Origin: Aptenodytes patagonicus
Taxonomy: Eukaryota > Chordata > Aves > Sphenisciformes > Spheniscidae
Reading direction: 5' to 3'
Assembly (NCBI RefSeq): GCF_965638725.1
Contig: NC_134951.1
Coordinates: 1,178,001-1,242,000, forward strand
DNA length: 64,000 nt
Shown here: positions 24,601 through 34,975 of the stretch, one piece after another
Position numbering within the stretch: position 1 is the stretch's first letter
Layout of the letters: each line of letters starts with the position of its first letter
Translations under genes and position numbers: made by a program
Notes under the pieces: generated by a model
Databases searched by the model: none
What the model was told of the DNA's origin: nothing
The model's input: only the letters and a program-made list of their open reading frames with translations

Positions 24601-25607
24601 AGACCTCATTAATCAAAATCTTCCTCCCCGCTCCCCCCGGGCAGTGTTTCAGACTGACCTACTTCTGTCCCTCGAGCTTTCAGCTGAAGTGGATGCTGGT
24701 TTTGGTAGCGGTCCATGTTGTGCTGGTGCCAGCCCCTCCGGAAGAGGAGGGTGGTGGGTCCCAGGCTGGTTTTGGCTCTGGTCTTCTGACTGAGTGCTGA
24801 ATCGTTCTCTTCTCCAGCTGTAACCCTGCACCTAAAGGCAAACCAAGGCAGCAGCATCAAACCCAACCCGCAGAGGGGCTCCATGGGGTGAACCGGAGCA
24901 TTTCAGACTCAACCCTTACATCTGAGTGGTTTTGCAAACAGTCCTGGCTCTCTGGGCTCTTACCACTGGGCCCCTGGTATTAGCGCAGGACAGGGAGCTT
25001 CTCTGCAACCCTTCAGAGCATCTGCGAAGGCCTGTGTCCGTGTGGCTGTTCGGTTTTCCTGGGCAGGGTGGGGAAGGAGTTGGTGGTGCTGCCTCGTCCT
25101 TCTAGAAACAAGTTGGGAGGCACTAACTGGACTTCTGCCACCGACCCCCTGGGCAGCGGGGCTGGAGAGCCGACGCTGCCGGCTGCTGTCCTGGTTCCTG
25201 GGGCCGTGGGGGCTGTGAAATGATGCAGGGAAGGACGCGTTTGGCGCTTGTGCCGGTGTGGTGGTTTGGTTCTGTCCCTTCCCCACTGAGTCTTTCTGAG
25301 GAGCTGCCGTCAGTGGGGGCCTGGCTCCCCTGGGGCTCGGGGTGCTCTGCCAGGCTCCCCATGGGAGCTGAGCAAGTCCGGTCCCTCTGCGCAGGGTTGC
25401 CCCTAAACAGAGATCGGACGAAGCAGCCTGGCTGTGAGCAGCGGTCCCGGCACCGCTGTGGTCCCAGGGACCCCGATCGCTTCTCTGGCGTCCTATCGCT
25501 GGGAGTTTAGGTACTGCAGTGGGTTTGAATTCCAGTCTGTTAAATGCTATTACTGAAATATTTATTGTGTTTAAACCAAACAAAAAACTATTAAAGTTCA
25601 GTAAAGA

Positions 25608-25613
25608 ATAAAA
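25608..25613 (+). terminator. Poly(A) signal, likely distal end of SELENOI
   Basis: AATAAA followed by TTTTCCAAGCC and then a GT/T-rich stretch from 25629. It is the last such signal before repeats begin. Confidence 0.5.
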
Positions 25614-25640
25614 TTTTCCAAGCCTTTTAATGGTGTTTTG

Positions 25641-26036
25641 TCTTTTTTTCTTTTTTTTTTTTCTTCTTTCTTTCTGCTGAGCCGACAGCCCAGCTCAAGG
25701 GCGCAGGTTTGGGCAGCGGTGCCTGGGCTGGAGCTCCGGCCCCGCTTTGAGCAACCGCGCTTGCCATGGCAGAGGTAGAAAAGCTCCTGCGGGCTCTCCC
25801 TGCTGCCATGGGTTTTATTCACCTGCTGTGAGAGGCTGCGGCTGTGGTGTGTGTCGAGGTGCTGCAGGGAAGGGAGCGAGCTGGCTGCAGCGTTGGGGAG
25901 GACTCGGCAAGGAGAAGGCAGCGTTGCCCTGAGCTGTGCCTGCCCCGTGGCACCCTCCTGGGTTAATGGGACCCTGGGAGGGGGTACAGGGACACAGGGG
26001 GTTGCGCGTGGGGTGCGTGTGCAGCATCGCTCTTTT
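25641..26036. other. Intergenic, nothing recognised
   Basis: T-rich at its start, then GC-rich sequence with chance open frames on both strands. No family resemblance was seen. Confidence 0.5.
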
Positions 26037-26095
26037 AGAATCATAGGATCATTAAGGTTGGAAAAGACCTCTAAGATCGTCGAGTCCAACCGTTT
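26037..26095 (-). mobile_element. CR1 3'-end remnant
   Basis: The + strand reads AGAATCATAGGATCATTAAG, then GTTGGAAAAGACCTCTAAG and GTCGAGTCCAACCGTTTTAG, the terminal part of the CR1 3' UTR. Only about 60 bp remain. Confidence 0.85.
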
Positions 26096-27222
26096 TAGCT
26101 GGAACACTGCCATCCCAAGGCTCTCCCTTGACCTGTAGGCTTCTCCCCTTTGCCCTGCCGCTTCTGCAGCCGGTGCTGACCCCTGGGTCCCTGTAAGTCA
26201 TCGTGTACCCCGGTAACATTCCTCACACATGGTGAGGAAGAAGAAGGTAGGGTGAAGCACGGTACGGACTTGAGGGCATCGTGCGGAGAGATGGTTTCTT
26301 ACTCGCTGGCTGCTCCTTAGCAGCGAGGCGGATAGAGCAGTCGGCAGAACTGGGGAGGCTGTGGGTTACAGCTGATGGGGTGGGTATGGCTGCTGCAGAA
26401 AGATGAAGCAGCAGCACGTGGACGTGTGATGGGTGATGGGCTGAGGGAGCAGCACGTCCTGCCCCGTTCCTGCCTGTGCAGGGTGCCAGTTTGGGCCCTG
26501 GGGAAAGAGGTGGCATCTCTGACCTCCCCAGGGCAGCCATCAGGGCTCCTCAGAGAACAGAGTCCCTGTCCCCAAACACCCTCTTCTTGGGGGTTTGGCC
26601 CCTGCTCGCCCCCCCCAGCAGCTCCCTTGGCAAGGGCCAAGGGCAGCCCTTGCAACGAAGCTGCGCCCTGCGGCAGGGTCCGTGTCCCTTGGGCAGCTGG
26701 GTCTGGATCTGTCCTCGCTCCAGGCTGCGGGCCCCGCTCTGCCACACGTCTGCCTGGGGTCAGCCCTAAGCCCCTCACGAGGGATTAAATCTCTAAAGCG
26801 CCCTTAGAGTTGGTGCTGCGCGTCCGCGGACGGCTTGGGCAGAAGCTGGGGCTGCGTGGGGCCGTGGCCACCGGCTGCTCCCGAGGACGGTCTGCCCCAA
26901 AATGCGGGCCTTGAAATGTGGAGCAGGCAGAGGTGCTGCGTTTCACTGGACGACCCTTTCCCGCCTCCTCGAAGCCGGGATCGCGGCCTGCTTCAACCAC
27001 AGCTCATCCGATGCGGTGCTCGCCCTGACTGCGCCCAGGAAGGTGCCCTGGGAGAGGGAGGAGGCTGGGAGTCACTGGAAACTGGTGTTTTCCTGGCAGC
27101 GGCGTGGCTGCCCTGACGGGTCAGGACTCGGCTCTGCCCCCCATAAAGCTGCCCGCGATCGCAGCCAGCTCTTAGTGCCGTCGGCTTCGGTGCCGATTGG
27201 GGTGACCCCCGCCTTATCCTTG
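26096..27222. other. Intergenic GC-rich sequence up to the LTR
   Basis: No gene or repeat was recognised. Overlapping open frames on both strands fit GC-rich non-coding DNA. Confidence 0.45.
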
Positions 27223-27598
27223 TGTATTGGGTTTGCGTGGCAAGGTTTTGGTAGTGGGGGGCGGGCGGCTGCAGCGGTGGCTTCTGTGAGAAGCTGCTAG
27301 AAGCTTCCCCCATGTCCGACAGAGCCCACGCCAGCCGGCTCCAAGACGGACCCGCCGCTGGCCAAGGCCGAGCCCATCGGCGATGGTGGTAGCGCCTCTG
27401 GGATAATGTATTTAAGAAGGGGGGAAAAAACCTGCGCAATTGAAACCAGAGAGAGGAGTGAGAATGTGTGAGAGAAACAGCTCTGCAGACACCAACGTCA
27501 GTGGAGAAGGAGGGGGAGGAGGTGCTCCAGGCGCCGGAGCAGAGGTTCCCCTGCAGCCCGTGGTGAAGACCATGGTGAGGCAGGCTGTGCCCCTGCAG

Positions 27599-27676
27599 CC
27601 CATGGAGGTCCACGGTGGAGGAGATATCCACCTGCAGCCCATGGAGGTCCACGGTGGAGCAGATATCCACCTGCAG
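27599..27676 (+). repeat. Two tandem copies of a 39-bp unit inside the LTR
   Basis: Units 27599-27637 and 27638-27676, each running from CCCATGGAGGTCCACGGTGG to CACCTGCAG, differ at one base. Confidence 0.85.
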
Positions 27677-27844
27677 CCCGTGGAGGACCCCACGCCGGAG
27701 CAGGTGGATGTGCCCGAAGGAGGCTGTGGCCCCACGGGAAGCCCGCACTGCAGCAGGCTCCTGGCAGGACCTGTGGCCCCGTGGAGAGAGGAGTCCACGC
27801 TGGAGCAGGTTTGCTGGCAGGACTTGTGACCGCGTGGGCGACCC

Positions 27845-28180
27845 ACGCTGGAGCAGTCTGTTCCTGAAGGACTGCGTCCCGTGGGGGACCCACGCTGGAG
27901 CAGTCTGTTCCTGAAGGTCTGCACCCCAGGGGGGACCCACGCTGGAGCAGTCTGTTCCTGAAGGTCTGCACCCCAGGGGGGACCCACGCTGGAGCAGTCC
28001 GTTCCTGAAGGTCTGCACGCCGTGGAAAGGACCCACGCTGGAGCAGTCCGTTCCTGAAGGACTGCATCCCATGGGGAACCCACGCTGGAGCAGTCCGTTC
28101 CTGAAGGTCTGCACCCCATGGAAGGGACCCACGCTGGAGCAGTTCGTGAAGAACAGCAGCCCGTGGGAAGGATTCACGTT
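27845..28180 (+). repeat. 47-49 bp minisatellite inside the LTR
   Basis: ACGCTGGAGCAG recurs at 27845, 27892, 27939, 27986, 28035, 28082 and 28131, giving periods of 47, 47, 47, 49, 47 and 49. Each unit continues with TCTGTTCCTGAAGG-like sequence. A more diverged unit follows up to about 28240. Confidence 0.9.
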
Positions 28181-28437
28181 GGAGAAGTTGGTGGAGGACT
28201 GTCTCCCGTGGGAGGAACCCCACGCTGGAGCAGGGGAAGTGTGAGGAGGAAGGAGCGGCAGTGACAGCGTGTGGTGAACTGACCGCAACCCCCATTCCCC
28301 GTCCCCCCTGCGCTGCTCAGGGGGAGGAGGAAGAGAATTCGGGAGTGAAGTTGAGCCCGGGAAGAAGGGAGGGGTGGGGGGAAGGTGTTTTAAGATTTGA
28401 GTTTTATTTCTCGTTACCCTACTCTGATTCGGTTGGT

Positions 28438-28443
28438 AATAAA
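28438..28443 (+). terminator. LTR poly(A) signal
   Basis: AATAAA in the expected place before the conserved LTR tail (TTTCCCCAAGTTGA), which is then split by the CR1 insertion. Confidence 0.7.
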
Positions 28444-28473
28444 TTAAACTAATTTCCCCAAGTTGAATCTGTT

Positions 28474-28746
28474 AGTGATAGAATGAGAGGAAACGGCCTC
28501 AAGTTGTGCCAGGGGAGGTTTAGATTGGACATGAGGAAAAATGTCTTTACTGAAAGAGTGGTGAAACATTGGACCAGGCTGCCCAGGGAAGGGGTTGAGT
28601 CCCCATCCCTGGAGGTATTTAAAAGACGTGTAGATGCGGCGCTTAGGGACATGGTTTAGTGGACATGGTGGGGTGGTGTTGGGTCGACGGTTGGACTCGA
28701 TGATCTTAGAGGTCTTTTCCAACCTTAATGATTCTGTGATTCTATG
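28474..28746 (+). mobile_element. CR1 LINE fragment nested in the LTR
   Basis: Carries the last part of CR1 ORF2 and the 3' UTR ending TGATTCTGTGATTCTATG. Removing it rejoins the LTR tail: AAGTTGAATCTGTT before, TTTTGCCCGTGACGG after. The CR1 is therefore younger than the LTR. Confidence 0.92.
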
Positions 28747-28908
28747 TTTTGCCCGTGACGGTAACTGGTGAGTGATCTCTCCCTGTCCTTATCTCGACCC
28801 ACGAGCCTTTTGTTCTATTTTCTCTCCCCCCTCCAGCTGCGGAGGGGGAGTGACGGAGCACTCCAAAGTGGTGGGCACCTGGCGTCCAGCCGGGGTCAAC
28901 CCACCACA

Positions 28909-31900
28909 CCCTGTGCCAGCAGGGCTGGGGCTGCGCACAGGGGAATAAGCTGCTCTCGGTGGCTGCGGGCCCCGGGCAGGAGACCACAGACACCTGATTT
29001 AGCCAGGGAGGCTGAGGTCGGGAATTAGGAGGAACTTCCTTGCAAGCCCCAGCCTGGCTTTTTTTTTGGGAGGGGGGGGCGAGCGGTGTCATGACCCTCC
29101 TGGGTCACCCAGCTTCGGATCAGGAGGACTGTGCTGGGACGGGGACGGGGAGGCGGTTGGGGACACAGTCCTTGCATCGGCGGGTGGCCCAGGGGTGGGG
29201 AAGGCTGCGGCAGGGGAGGGGAGAGGGGCTGCCTTCTCCCTTCCAAACACGCGCCTTGGGGCTGGGGCGGGGGCATCTTGGTTTGTAGCCACCAGATTGC
29301 ATCAAAATTCAGCCAGACACGGAGGTCTGAATCGCTGCTCTGCGTGTGCAGCTCCAGGCGTGCCTGGGAAGGCGCACGGGTGGCACAAATGGAGAGGAGT
29401 GGACTGGTGGCAGCTTTGGCTGTCTCCAGGTAGACGTCCCGGGGCAGACGGCAATGCTTCTACTCCAGAAGCTCCTGGGGAGACTCAGCAGAGTGGCTGA
29501 GGGGTGCAGGATACACATCCCGTGCCCTAATTCCCCGCTCCGTGCCCTTTGCTCGGCGGAAGGGAGAACTCGGTTGGCGGTCGTGGGGGTTTCAGCCCCC
29601 GCGCAACCCTCCTGTGGTTCGCACCGTGCGCCCGGTGCCTGTCGGCCCGACGCCGTCGTGCCTGGGGCTTCTTTGCGGTTGGGAAAGCTCTGCCTTCCTC
29701 CACCGGCACGCAGGGGCACGGGTGCTGTGGCAGGGGGGTCCCGGGGGCCCTGTGCTGCTGCTCCTTCCCGCAGTGCTCTGCACCCAGTGCCGCAGTGACC
29801 CCCCTGCCAGGTGACTGTCACTGCCAGCCCACCCGCTGCCATTTCTACTGAAAACAGCAAGAATTGCTCTAAATAAAGGTGCGCGATGGACGGTGCTGCT
29901 GGGGCAGGAACCAGGCTCTCCCGACTGTGAAATTGTGGGCGTGAAACAGCCCCAGGAGCCGTTTTGCTCCCCGAGCAAAGGGGTTGCTCTGCACCCCGCA
30001 GCTCCTCGGGGCACGGCCGTCCCCCCACCCAGTGGTACGTGGCAGCGGGCACGGGCTCTGCCCCACCACAGACCTGCCCGAGCTGCTGCAGAGGGTCTGA
30101 AACCCTCGGGCTGTGGCACCAACCCAGGCTGCCCGAACTTCGGGGGGAGCTCGGCTTTGGCCAGGCCACCTTTAACCCACCTTTGCAGGATGTGGGTGAG
30201 CAGCCACCGTGGCGTTGGGCTGGGGAACCTCAGAGCAGCACGTGGGACACGGGGTGACGGCAGAGACAAGGGGCTCCGGGGCTGAAGCTGTCCTGGGAGC
30301 AGTGGAGGAGGCTGCAGGCTGCTGGTGAAGCCTTGAGCAGAACCCAGGAGCCTTGCGGCCTCTTCCCGTGCCCTGGGCCACGCGCTTTCCCTCTGGGCTA
30401 AAGCCTAGGTGTATTTAAGCGATGCCTCATCCTTTATCAGCCGTCTTGATGGCTTCCTCTAAGAGGATTGTTGCGGTAGGTGTAATATACTTAAGGGATT
30501 GTTAATAACAATAGCGTTTCGGCAGCATACCTTGTGCCGGCGGCGCAGGCTGCTGTCACGGTCCATTTGGATCTCTCAGATTTACAGGACAACGTACTCT
30601 GCAAATTAAACTTTATTTTATGAGCTTATTAGGAAAGAAGACAAACAAGCAAGGGCTCCATCCCCTTTGTACAGACGAGGCTAACATGTGAATTCACTAA
30701 TTCATCACTTAATTGGGGGGGGGAGAGGGGGAAGGGCTGTATCTGCTCCTGGCACCACGGCTGCCTGTCCACCCATCTTTATCCAGCCATGGCCCCCTCC
30801 AGCCCCCCCCCGCCAGTGCACGGTGCCCCGACACTGCGGGGATGGGCGCAGTCCCGCTCAGCAGCTCCTCGTACATCCCTCCATTCACCCACCGCGGGTG
30901 GGCATCACCCTCCCAAAATGGGAGGGACCCTCTCCAGGGTCCTCTGGGGAGGGGGCTACACCCCCCACCCCACCCCTCCCCCAGGGGACCCAAAATCTGG
31001 GTGCTGCAATCTGGTTTGGCTGCCTGTGGCACAGGAGCCGGCCGCGTGGCACGCTCGCCCACCTTTGGATTCGTCGGTGTGCGTGCAGGACAGCGGGTCC
31101 AAGTGCTGATAAGACCTGGGGCTGCAGGAACACTGCGGGCGGGCGCTGAGTGAATCCTGCTGTGGGTGAGCGACGTATGCGGACGGGGGAGATGGAGCTC
31201 GGTCCTGCCCCGTGCAGAGATGTTTGCAGCTCTGGGGGAGGCAGAAAGTAAATCCTGCATCCTCCCGGCACGCTGGTGAGGGAGGACAAACCTCTCTCTG
31301 ATAACTGCTTGACGTTGCTCCAAAAACAGGGTCAAATGCGCAGCCCCGGAGCCCGGCGCCTCCTCTGCCGCATGTCCTGTGTGACGTGGGTGACGTGCAG
31401 GTGCCGGAGAGGGACCGGTCCGCACCCAGCTCCTGAATTTGCCCAATTTCGGGAGTCATTTGGTGCGCAGGTGGGTCAGGAACAGTGTCTGCCAGGCGGG
31501 AGCTGGGTGAGGCTGGGGAGGTGATGTGAGCCGCCATAACGGAGACCTGGTTGGAAGGGGAAAATTACCGCACAGAAGAAAATGTCTGCTGAAATACTGA
31601 CGGAGAAGACGCCTGCCAGCCTGGGCGCTGCCAGCCTGGGAACTCGGCCTGGGAGCCAGAAGCATCCTTGAGAAGCGCAGCTGGCACCTCTGCAGTGCAG
31701 CTGGGCACCAAGAAACCACAGACATCCCGAGATACCACCGACGGGCGCAAAAACAAGGAACTGTAGCCGCAACTTATGGCCTGAAAAGGTGAAAAATAGT
31801 CTGGAAAAGGGGGGAAAACAGTAAGAACCGGTAACTGCCACTGGCCGTTCCAACTGCGAGAAAAGGAAAACAGTCAGGGAAAATAAAAATTGGTCGGAGA

Positions 31901-32526
31901 GGACAGAAAACATCTTCATCTATTGGCTGTTCCAGGTGAAAAATAGAAATTAACAGCTTATATTGGCTGCTCGAAGTGGTGGTGTCCTACGCCCTCTTAT
32001 GTCTCTATGACATAAAAATGACTTAATTCTTACCCAAATGGAGCTTCTCTCTCTGAGAACTTCCCATGCTGCACAGACTTTTCCCTTCCCTAAACAGGTC
32101 TGCACGAGCTTCCTACGAGACCTTGGCCCCTCGCCGGGGACGCCTGGCCGACTCCCAGCTCCGCCACGCGGATCACCTTCGAAGTGAGACTCTGTGATTT
32201 CAGGGGTCCCCCTCTGGGCCCCATGCCGGGGTTGGTTCGGTTTGTCCTGCCACTTCTGGGATGGTCGCGTCCCCTTCTGGGATCTGTCTAATGCGCTTGA
32301 TATTGCAAACATGCATAGATAGAGATATATACGTGCATATAAGTAACCTATCATAAGTATATCTAGTGCTTTATTATTAATCAGTTTGCTTCACTAGTGA
32401 TAAGACTGTAGTGATCCATAATATTATATATATTGGATTGCTGCTGTTATTGATTGTTGCTATAAGTAATTACTGCTATACTATTGATTGCTGATAACAA
32501 TTTGTAATAGCTTGATGCATATATAT
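28909..32526. other. Intergenic; no supported gene
   Basis: GC-rich to about 31.5 kb with chance open frames on both strands. At 31790-31990 there are loosely repeated pieces: GGTGAAAAATAG twice, and a TTGGCTG(T/C)TC-like block. AT-rich sequence follows from 32290. AATAAA at 29872 has no gene to go with it. Confidence 0.45.
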
Positions 32527-32626
32527 TCATAGAATCATAGCATCATAGAATCATTTAGGTTGGAAAAGACCTTTAAGATCGCCGAGTCCAACCGTAAACC
32601 TAACGCCGCCAAGTCCACCACTAAAC
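32527..32626 (-). mobile_element. CR1 3'-end remnant
   Basis: The + strand has ATAGAATCATTTAGGTTGG, then the CCGAGTCCAACCGTAAACC and GTCCACCACTAAACA blocks of the CR1 3' UTR. About 100 bp. Confidence 0.88.
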
Positions 32627-32800
32627 ATAGGTATACTTGCTAGAAGTGATTTTTGTGGTATTTGTGGCAATGTGTGTAATAAAGTAGGGAAATTTAGAGA
32701 TCAAGCTTCCGTGTCCCTGTGTATGAGGGACTCCTACGGACCCACGGTCACGATTTCTACACACCCCCAGGCCGGGGAACCCTTTAGGTCGTGACATGGG
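32627..32800 (+). mobile_element. Possible second LTR tail
   Basis: AATAAA at 32678-32683 is followed by a T/C-rich stretch ending in CACGATTTCTACACA and then a short G/C-rich block, a layout like an LTR R-U5 end and leader. The 5' end was not found and no family name is offered. Confidence 0.3.
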
Positions 32801-33413
32801 GTCAGGCTGGGTTTGGAGTCCTGCAGTGGCAGCGGGGCATGCTCAGCTGGGGCACGTCCCGTGTCTTCTCTGAGGATATTTTTCAGTGAAACAGCTCCTG
32901 CGGAGCATGTTCAGGTGCGTCCTCGGTGCAGGAGCCCAAGCAGCCGTGCCAGGAGGGGCTGCAGAGGGGCTCCGTGCCCCCGGCTGCTGCTTTGCTCATG
33001 GTTTGTGCCGGCTGGCGGCTTGTCCTTGCAAAACTTGTTCCTTTGCAGCACTTTTCCTGCTCCCTCCGGCCACGTTTGCCCAGCCTCAGCCCGCATTGCT
33101 GCATTGCTCATGACTCCTGCACATCCATGGTGCAATGGGTGACTGGCAATGATAAAGGCAAAGCTTGGCTCATGGCGACGGGCACACCGGTTCCGCCACC
33201 TCCAAAATAGTGTGGCTGCTGCAGAAAGCAGCTCGGGACCGACTGGTGCAAGTCTGGGGAGCAGCATGCTCTGGGGGGGGGCTACGCCACTGCAAACGCC
33301 TGGTCCCGGACTCAGCTGTCGCTGAGGAGCGGAGATGCTGCTGGAGGAAATTTCACCTCTTTGGGAACCACTCAGATGGTGGGAGATGACAAAAGTGCCC
33401 TGAAGGGTTTTGC
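32801..33413. other. Intergenic, nothing recognised
   Basis: GC-rich single-copy-looking sequence. It leads into the long open frame that follows. Confidence 0.4.
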
Positions 33414-34853
33414 TTGATCTGTCCGGCTCCTGTAAACGGGGGCTGGTGCAGGCTGAAGACCAGAGTGGGGGGGAGAGCGCTGAGGGAGAGCGGGGCCAGC
33501 TGGGGACAGCAGAAAGCTCAGCACCTGCCAGCACCGCGGGAGGGGACCGGCTGCTGCCACCCACTCTCCCTCGATGGGCTTACCTGGCCCCTCGCTATGC
33601 GCCTCGTGCTGCTGGGCTGGGCTTGCCCCATGTCCCCAAGACCCCACCTGACCCAGAGCATCCCAGAGCTGGCAGGGCTGGCTGCGGGCAGCTGGGAGAT
33701 CACCCAGTCGGTCGGGAGAAGCCAGAGAGAGGGTGCTGGCTCTGTCCTGTCCCACAGCAGCCCCCACAGTCCAGCCGGGATTTCCCCCCACAGGTGGGGA
33801 AAGCCCCATGGAGGAGAATGGTGGGGAAGCAACTGCGGCGCGGAAGCAGCCTGTGCAAGGGAGCTCCCCTGGGAGACAGGAGACATGGGTCAAGGTGGAC
33901 ATTTCAGTGCTGACACCAGCTCGGAGCTCCTCAGGAACCAGCCTTCCATCACCAACACGGAGGAGCTCGCCAGACCCCTGATGGAGTCCCTGGACATAAC
34001 CCAAATCTGCCTCGACCTGCTGGGAGAGCTGAAGGCAGCTCAGGATAGCGGCGCTCCAACCCCGTGCAAAGCCGTGAGGAAAGAATACCTCGTCTGCCTG
34101 CAGTGCCGTCGACGCCTCACGGGCAGCTGCCCGCACCGCAGCGAGCCCACCGCGGCAGAACAGGACCTGCCCGTGCTGGCCGCCATCCTCTACAGCGTGG
34201 ACCTCCTGGTGCACGAGGAGGACCTGCAGCTGGAACTGGGGCTGGGCTTTGAGCTGGCCATCGGCGGGGAGCCGCTCTACGTGTGGGAGATAACCCAGCG
34301 GCTCCCCGAAATAGCCCCTGAGAGATGCTGCGAGGAGTGCAACGCGCCTCTGCCCGGGAGCTCTGGGAACAGCGAGAGCTTGCAGGCCTTGTTCCCCGTC
34401 CTCAGGGCCCTGGGAACACCGAAGGGACCCATGAGACCGGCCAGGCAGGACGCAAGGGCTCCTCCTGCAAGGCAGACGTGGACACAATGCGGCGATGCCA
34501 GCAGCGCAGACCTGCAGCCAGCTGGGCAGGGGGAGTCTCTCCCCAGCCTGGCCCCCACGGGGCCCCTGCCCTCATGGGCACAGCCCCCCTCCCGTGAGGC
34601 CCTGGACCGGCTGCGGAGAGTTGGGATGGAGCCCCTGCCCTGGGTGGGGTACAAGGGCCTGGGGCAGGGGCTCAGTCTGCAGCGCATCCGGCAGGCCTGC
34701 TCCAAACTGAAGACCAGCGTGCGGAGGAGCGTCGGGGACGAGTGGGGCTGGAGCTTGGCACCCAGCGGCGCCGCGGAAGGGGACCAGACGCTGCCATTCC
34801 ACCTCCGGTTTAAGGTCGACGCGCTCTTCCACGCCATGGCGATGGAGGCGTAA
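33414..34853 (+). CDS. Unrecognised 479-codon open frame, possibly repeat-associated
   Basis: A long + strand frame that I cannot assign. The first 150 or so codons are low-complexity. From about codon 165 the sequence looks more protein-like: SITNTEELARPLMESLDITQ, KEYLVCLQCRRRLTG...CPH, DLPVLAAILYSVDLLVHEED, YVWEITQRLPEIAPE and CCEECNAPL. The CxxC...C-P-H...CCxxC spacing could bind zinc, which is only a guess. It ends LRFKVDALFHAMAMEA. GC-rich DNA here is also open on the - strand (371 codons at 33372-34487), so length is weak evidence. The last 175 bp recur at 35678-35852 and a diverged copy of part of that lies at 33451-33559. The 3' flank matches the tail of the LTR at 27223-28908. It may be a retrocopied gene, a gene family member, or non-coding LTR-linked sequence. 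Confidence 0.35.
   Translation: MICPAPVNGGWCRLKTRVGGRALRESGASWGQQKAQHLPAPREGTGCCHPLSLDGLTWPLAMRLVLLGWACPMSPRPHLTQSIPELAGLAAGSWEITQSVGRSQREGAGSVLSHSSPHSPAGISPHRWGKPHGGEWWGSNCGAEAACARELPWETGDMGQGGHFSADTSSELLRNQPSITNTEELARPLMESLDITQICLDLLGELKAAQDSGAPTPCKAVRKEYLVCLQCRRRLTGSCPHRSEPTAAEQDLPVLAAILYSVDLLVHEEDLQLELGLGFELAIGGEPLYVWEITQRLPEIAPERCCEECNAPLPGSSGNSESLQALFPVLRALGTPKGPMRPARQDARAPPARQTWTQCGDASSADLQPAGQGESLPSLAPTGPLPSWAQPPSREALDRLRRVGMEPLPWVGYKGLGQGLSLQRIRQACSKLKTSVRRSVGDEWGWSLAPSGAAEGDQTLPFHLRFKVDALFHAMAMEA
33451..33559 (+). repeat. Diverged copy of the ORF 3' module
   Basis: Shares CTGAAGACCAG, the AGAGCGCTGAGGGAG-like block and CCGCGGGAGGGGACCGGCTG with the 34697 module, with many substitutions and small indels. 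Confidence 0.5.
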
Positions 34854-34871
34854 GGAGCACCGGCAGGAAAA
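34697..34871 (+). repeat. 175-bp module, copy with the intact ORF end
   Basis: Runs from CTGCTCCAAACTG through the stop TAA (34851-34853) to CCGGCAGGAAAA. Matches 35678-35852 over its full length without gaps. Confidence 0.88.
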
Positions 34872-34872
34872 C

Positions 34873-34965
34873 GTCGTTTCTTACTATGCTGCTCTATTTT
34901 TAATTGGCAATAAATTGAATCAGTCTTCCCCAAGTTGACTCTGTTTTGCCTGTGACGGTCGTCAG
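34873..34965 (+). mobile_element. LTR-tail-like sequence after the open frame
   Basis: From AATAAATTGAATC (34909) through CCCCAAGTTGACTCTGTTTT to GCCTGTGACGG the sequence matches the tail of the LTR around 28438-28760 once its CR1 is left out. The bases before AATAAA (TTTCTTAC...CTCT...TTGG) also match loosely. Confidence 0.65.
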
Positions 34966-34975
34966 TGGGTTCTCA

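Larger units (their letters stand above)
19972..25640 (+). other. SELENOI: Probable SELENOI 3' UTR
   Basis: This 5.7 kb stretch follows the stop codon without any CR1 or LTR. It has AATAAA at 21687, 21799, 22704 and 25608. The last is followed within about 20-50 bases by a GT/T-rich run (25629-25660), the strongest-looking poly(A) context. I recall a several-kb 3' UTR for mammalian SELENOI. No long open frame here resembles a gene. The SECIS element required for UGA recoding should lie in this stretch. Confidence 0.55.
27223..28908 (+). mobile_element. Solo LTR of an avian endogenous retrovirus-like element
   Basis: The LTR starts TGTATTGGGTTTGCGTGGCA and ends GGTCAACCCACCACA, with TG...CA ends of a type I know from many bird genomes (probably ERVL-like; class assignment is from memory). 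It has a U3-like part, a minisatellite, AATAAA at 28438, and a tail with TTTGCCCGTGACGG. Flanks CCTTG (27218-27222) and CCCTG (28909-28913) look like a 5-bp target duplication with one substitution. No internal viral genes adjoin it, so it is a solo LTR. A CR1 at 28474-28746 interrupts it. Confidence 0.8.

Noticed and set aside
27845..28180. CRISPR-like regular spacing
   Set aside because: Whole units are repeated, spacers are not unique, and the array lies within an LTR in a bird genome. It is a minisatellite.
26993..28288. 431-codon - strand open frame
   Set aside because: It runs through the LTR minisatellite, where repeated GC-rich units keep several frames open. The translation is a repeat of the DNA unit (GTDCSSVGP) with no protein character.
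29309..30169. 286-codon - strand open frame
   Set aside because: Overlaps equally open + strand frames. Composition-driven, no splice context or family match.
33372..34487. 371-codon - strand open frame
   Set aside because: Antisense to the 33414-34853 frame, low-complexity, no recognisable segments.
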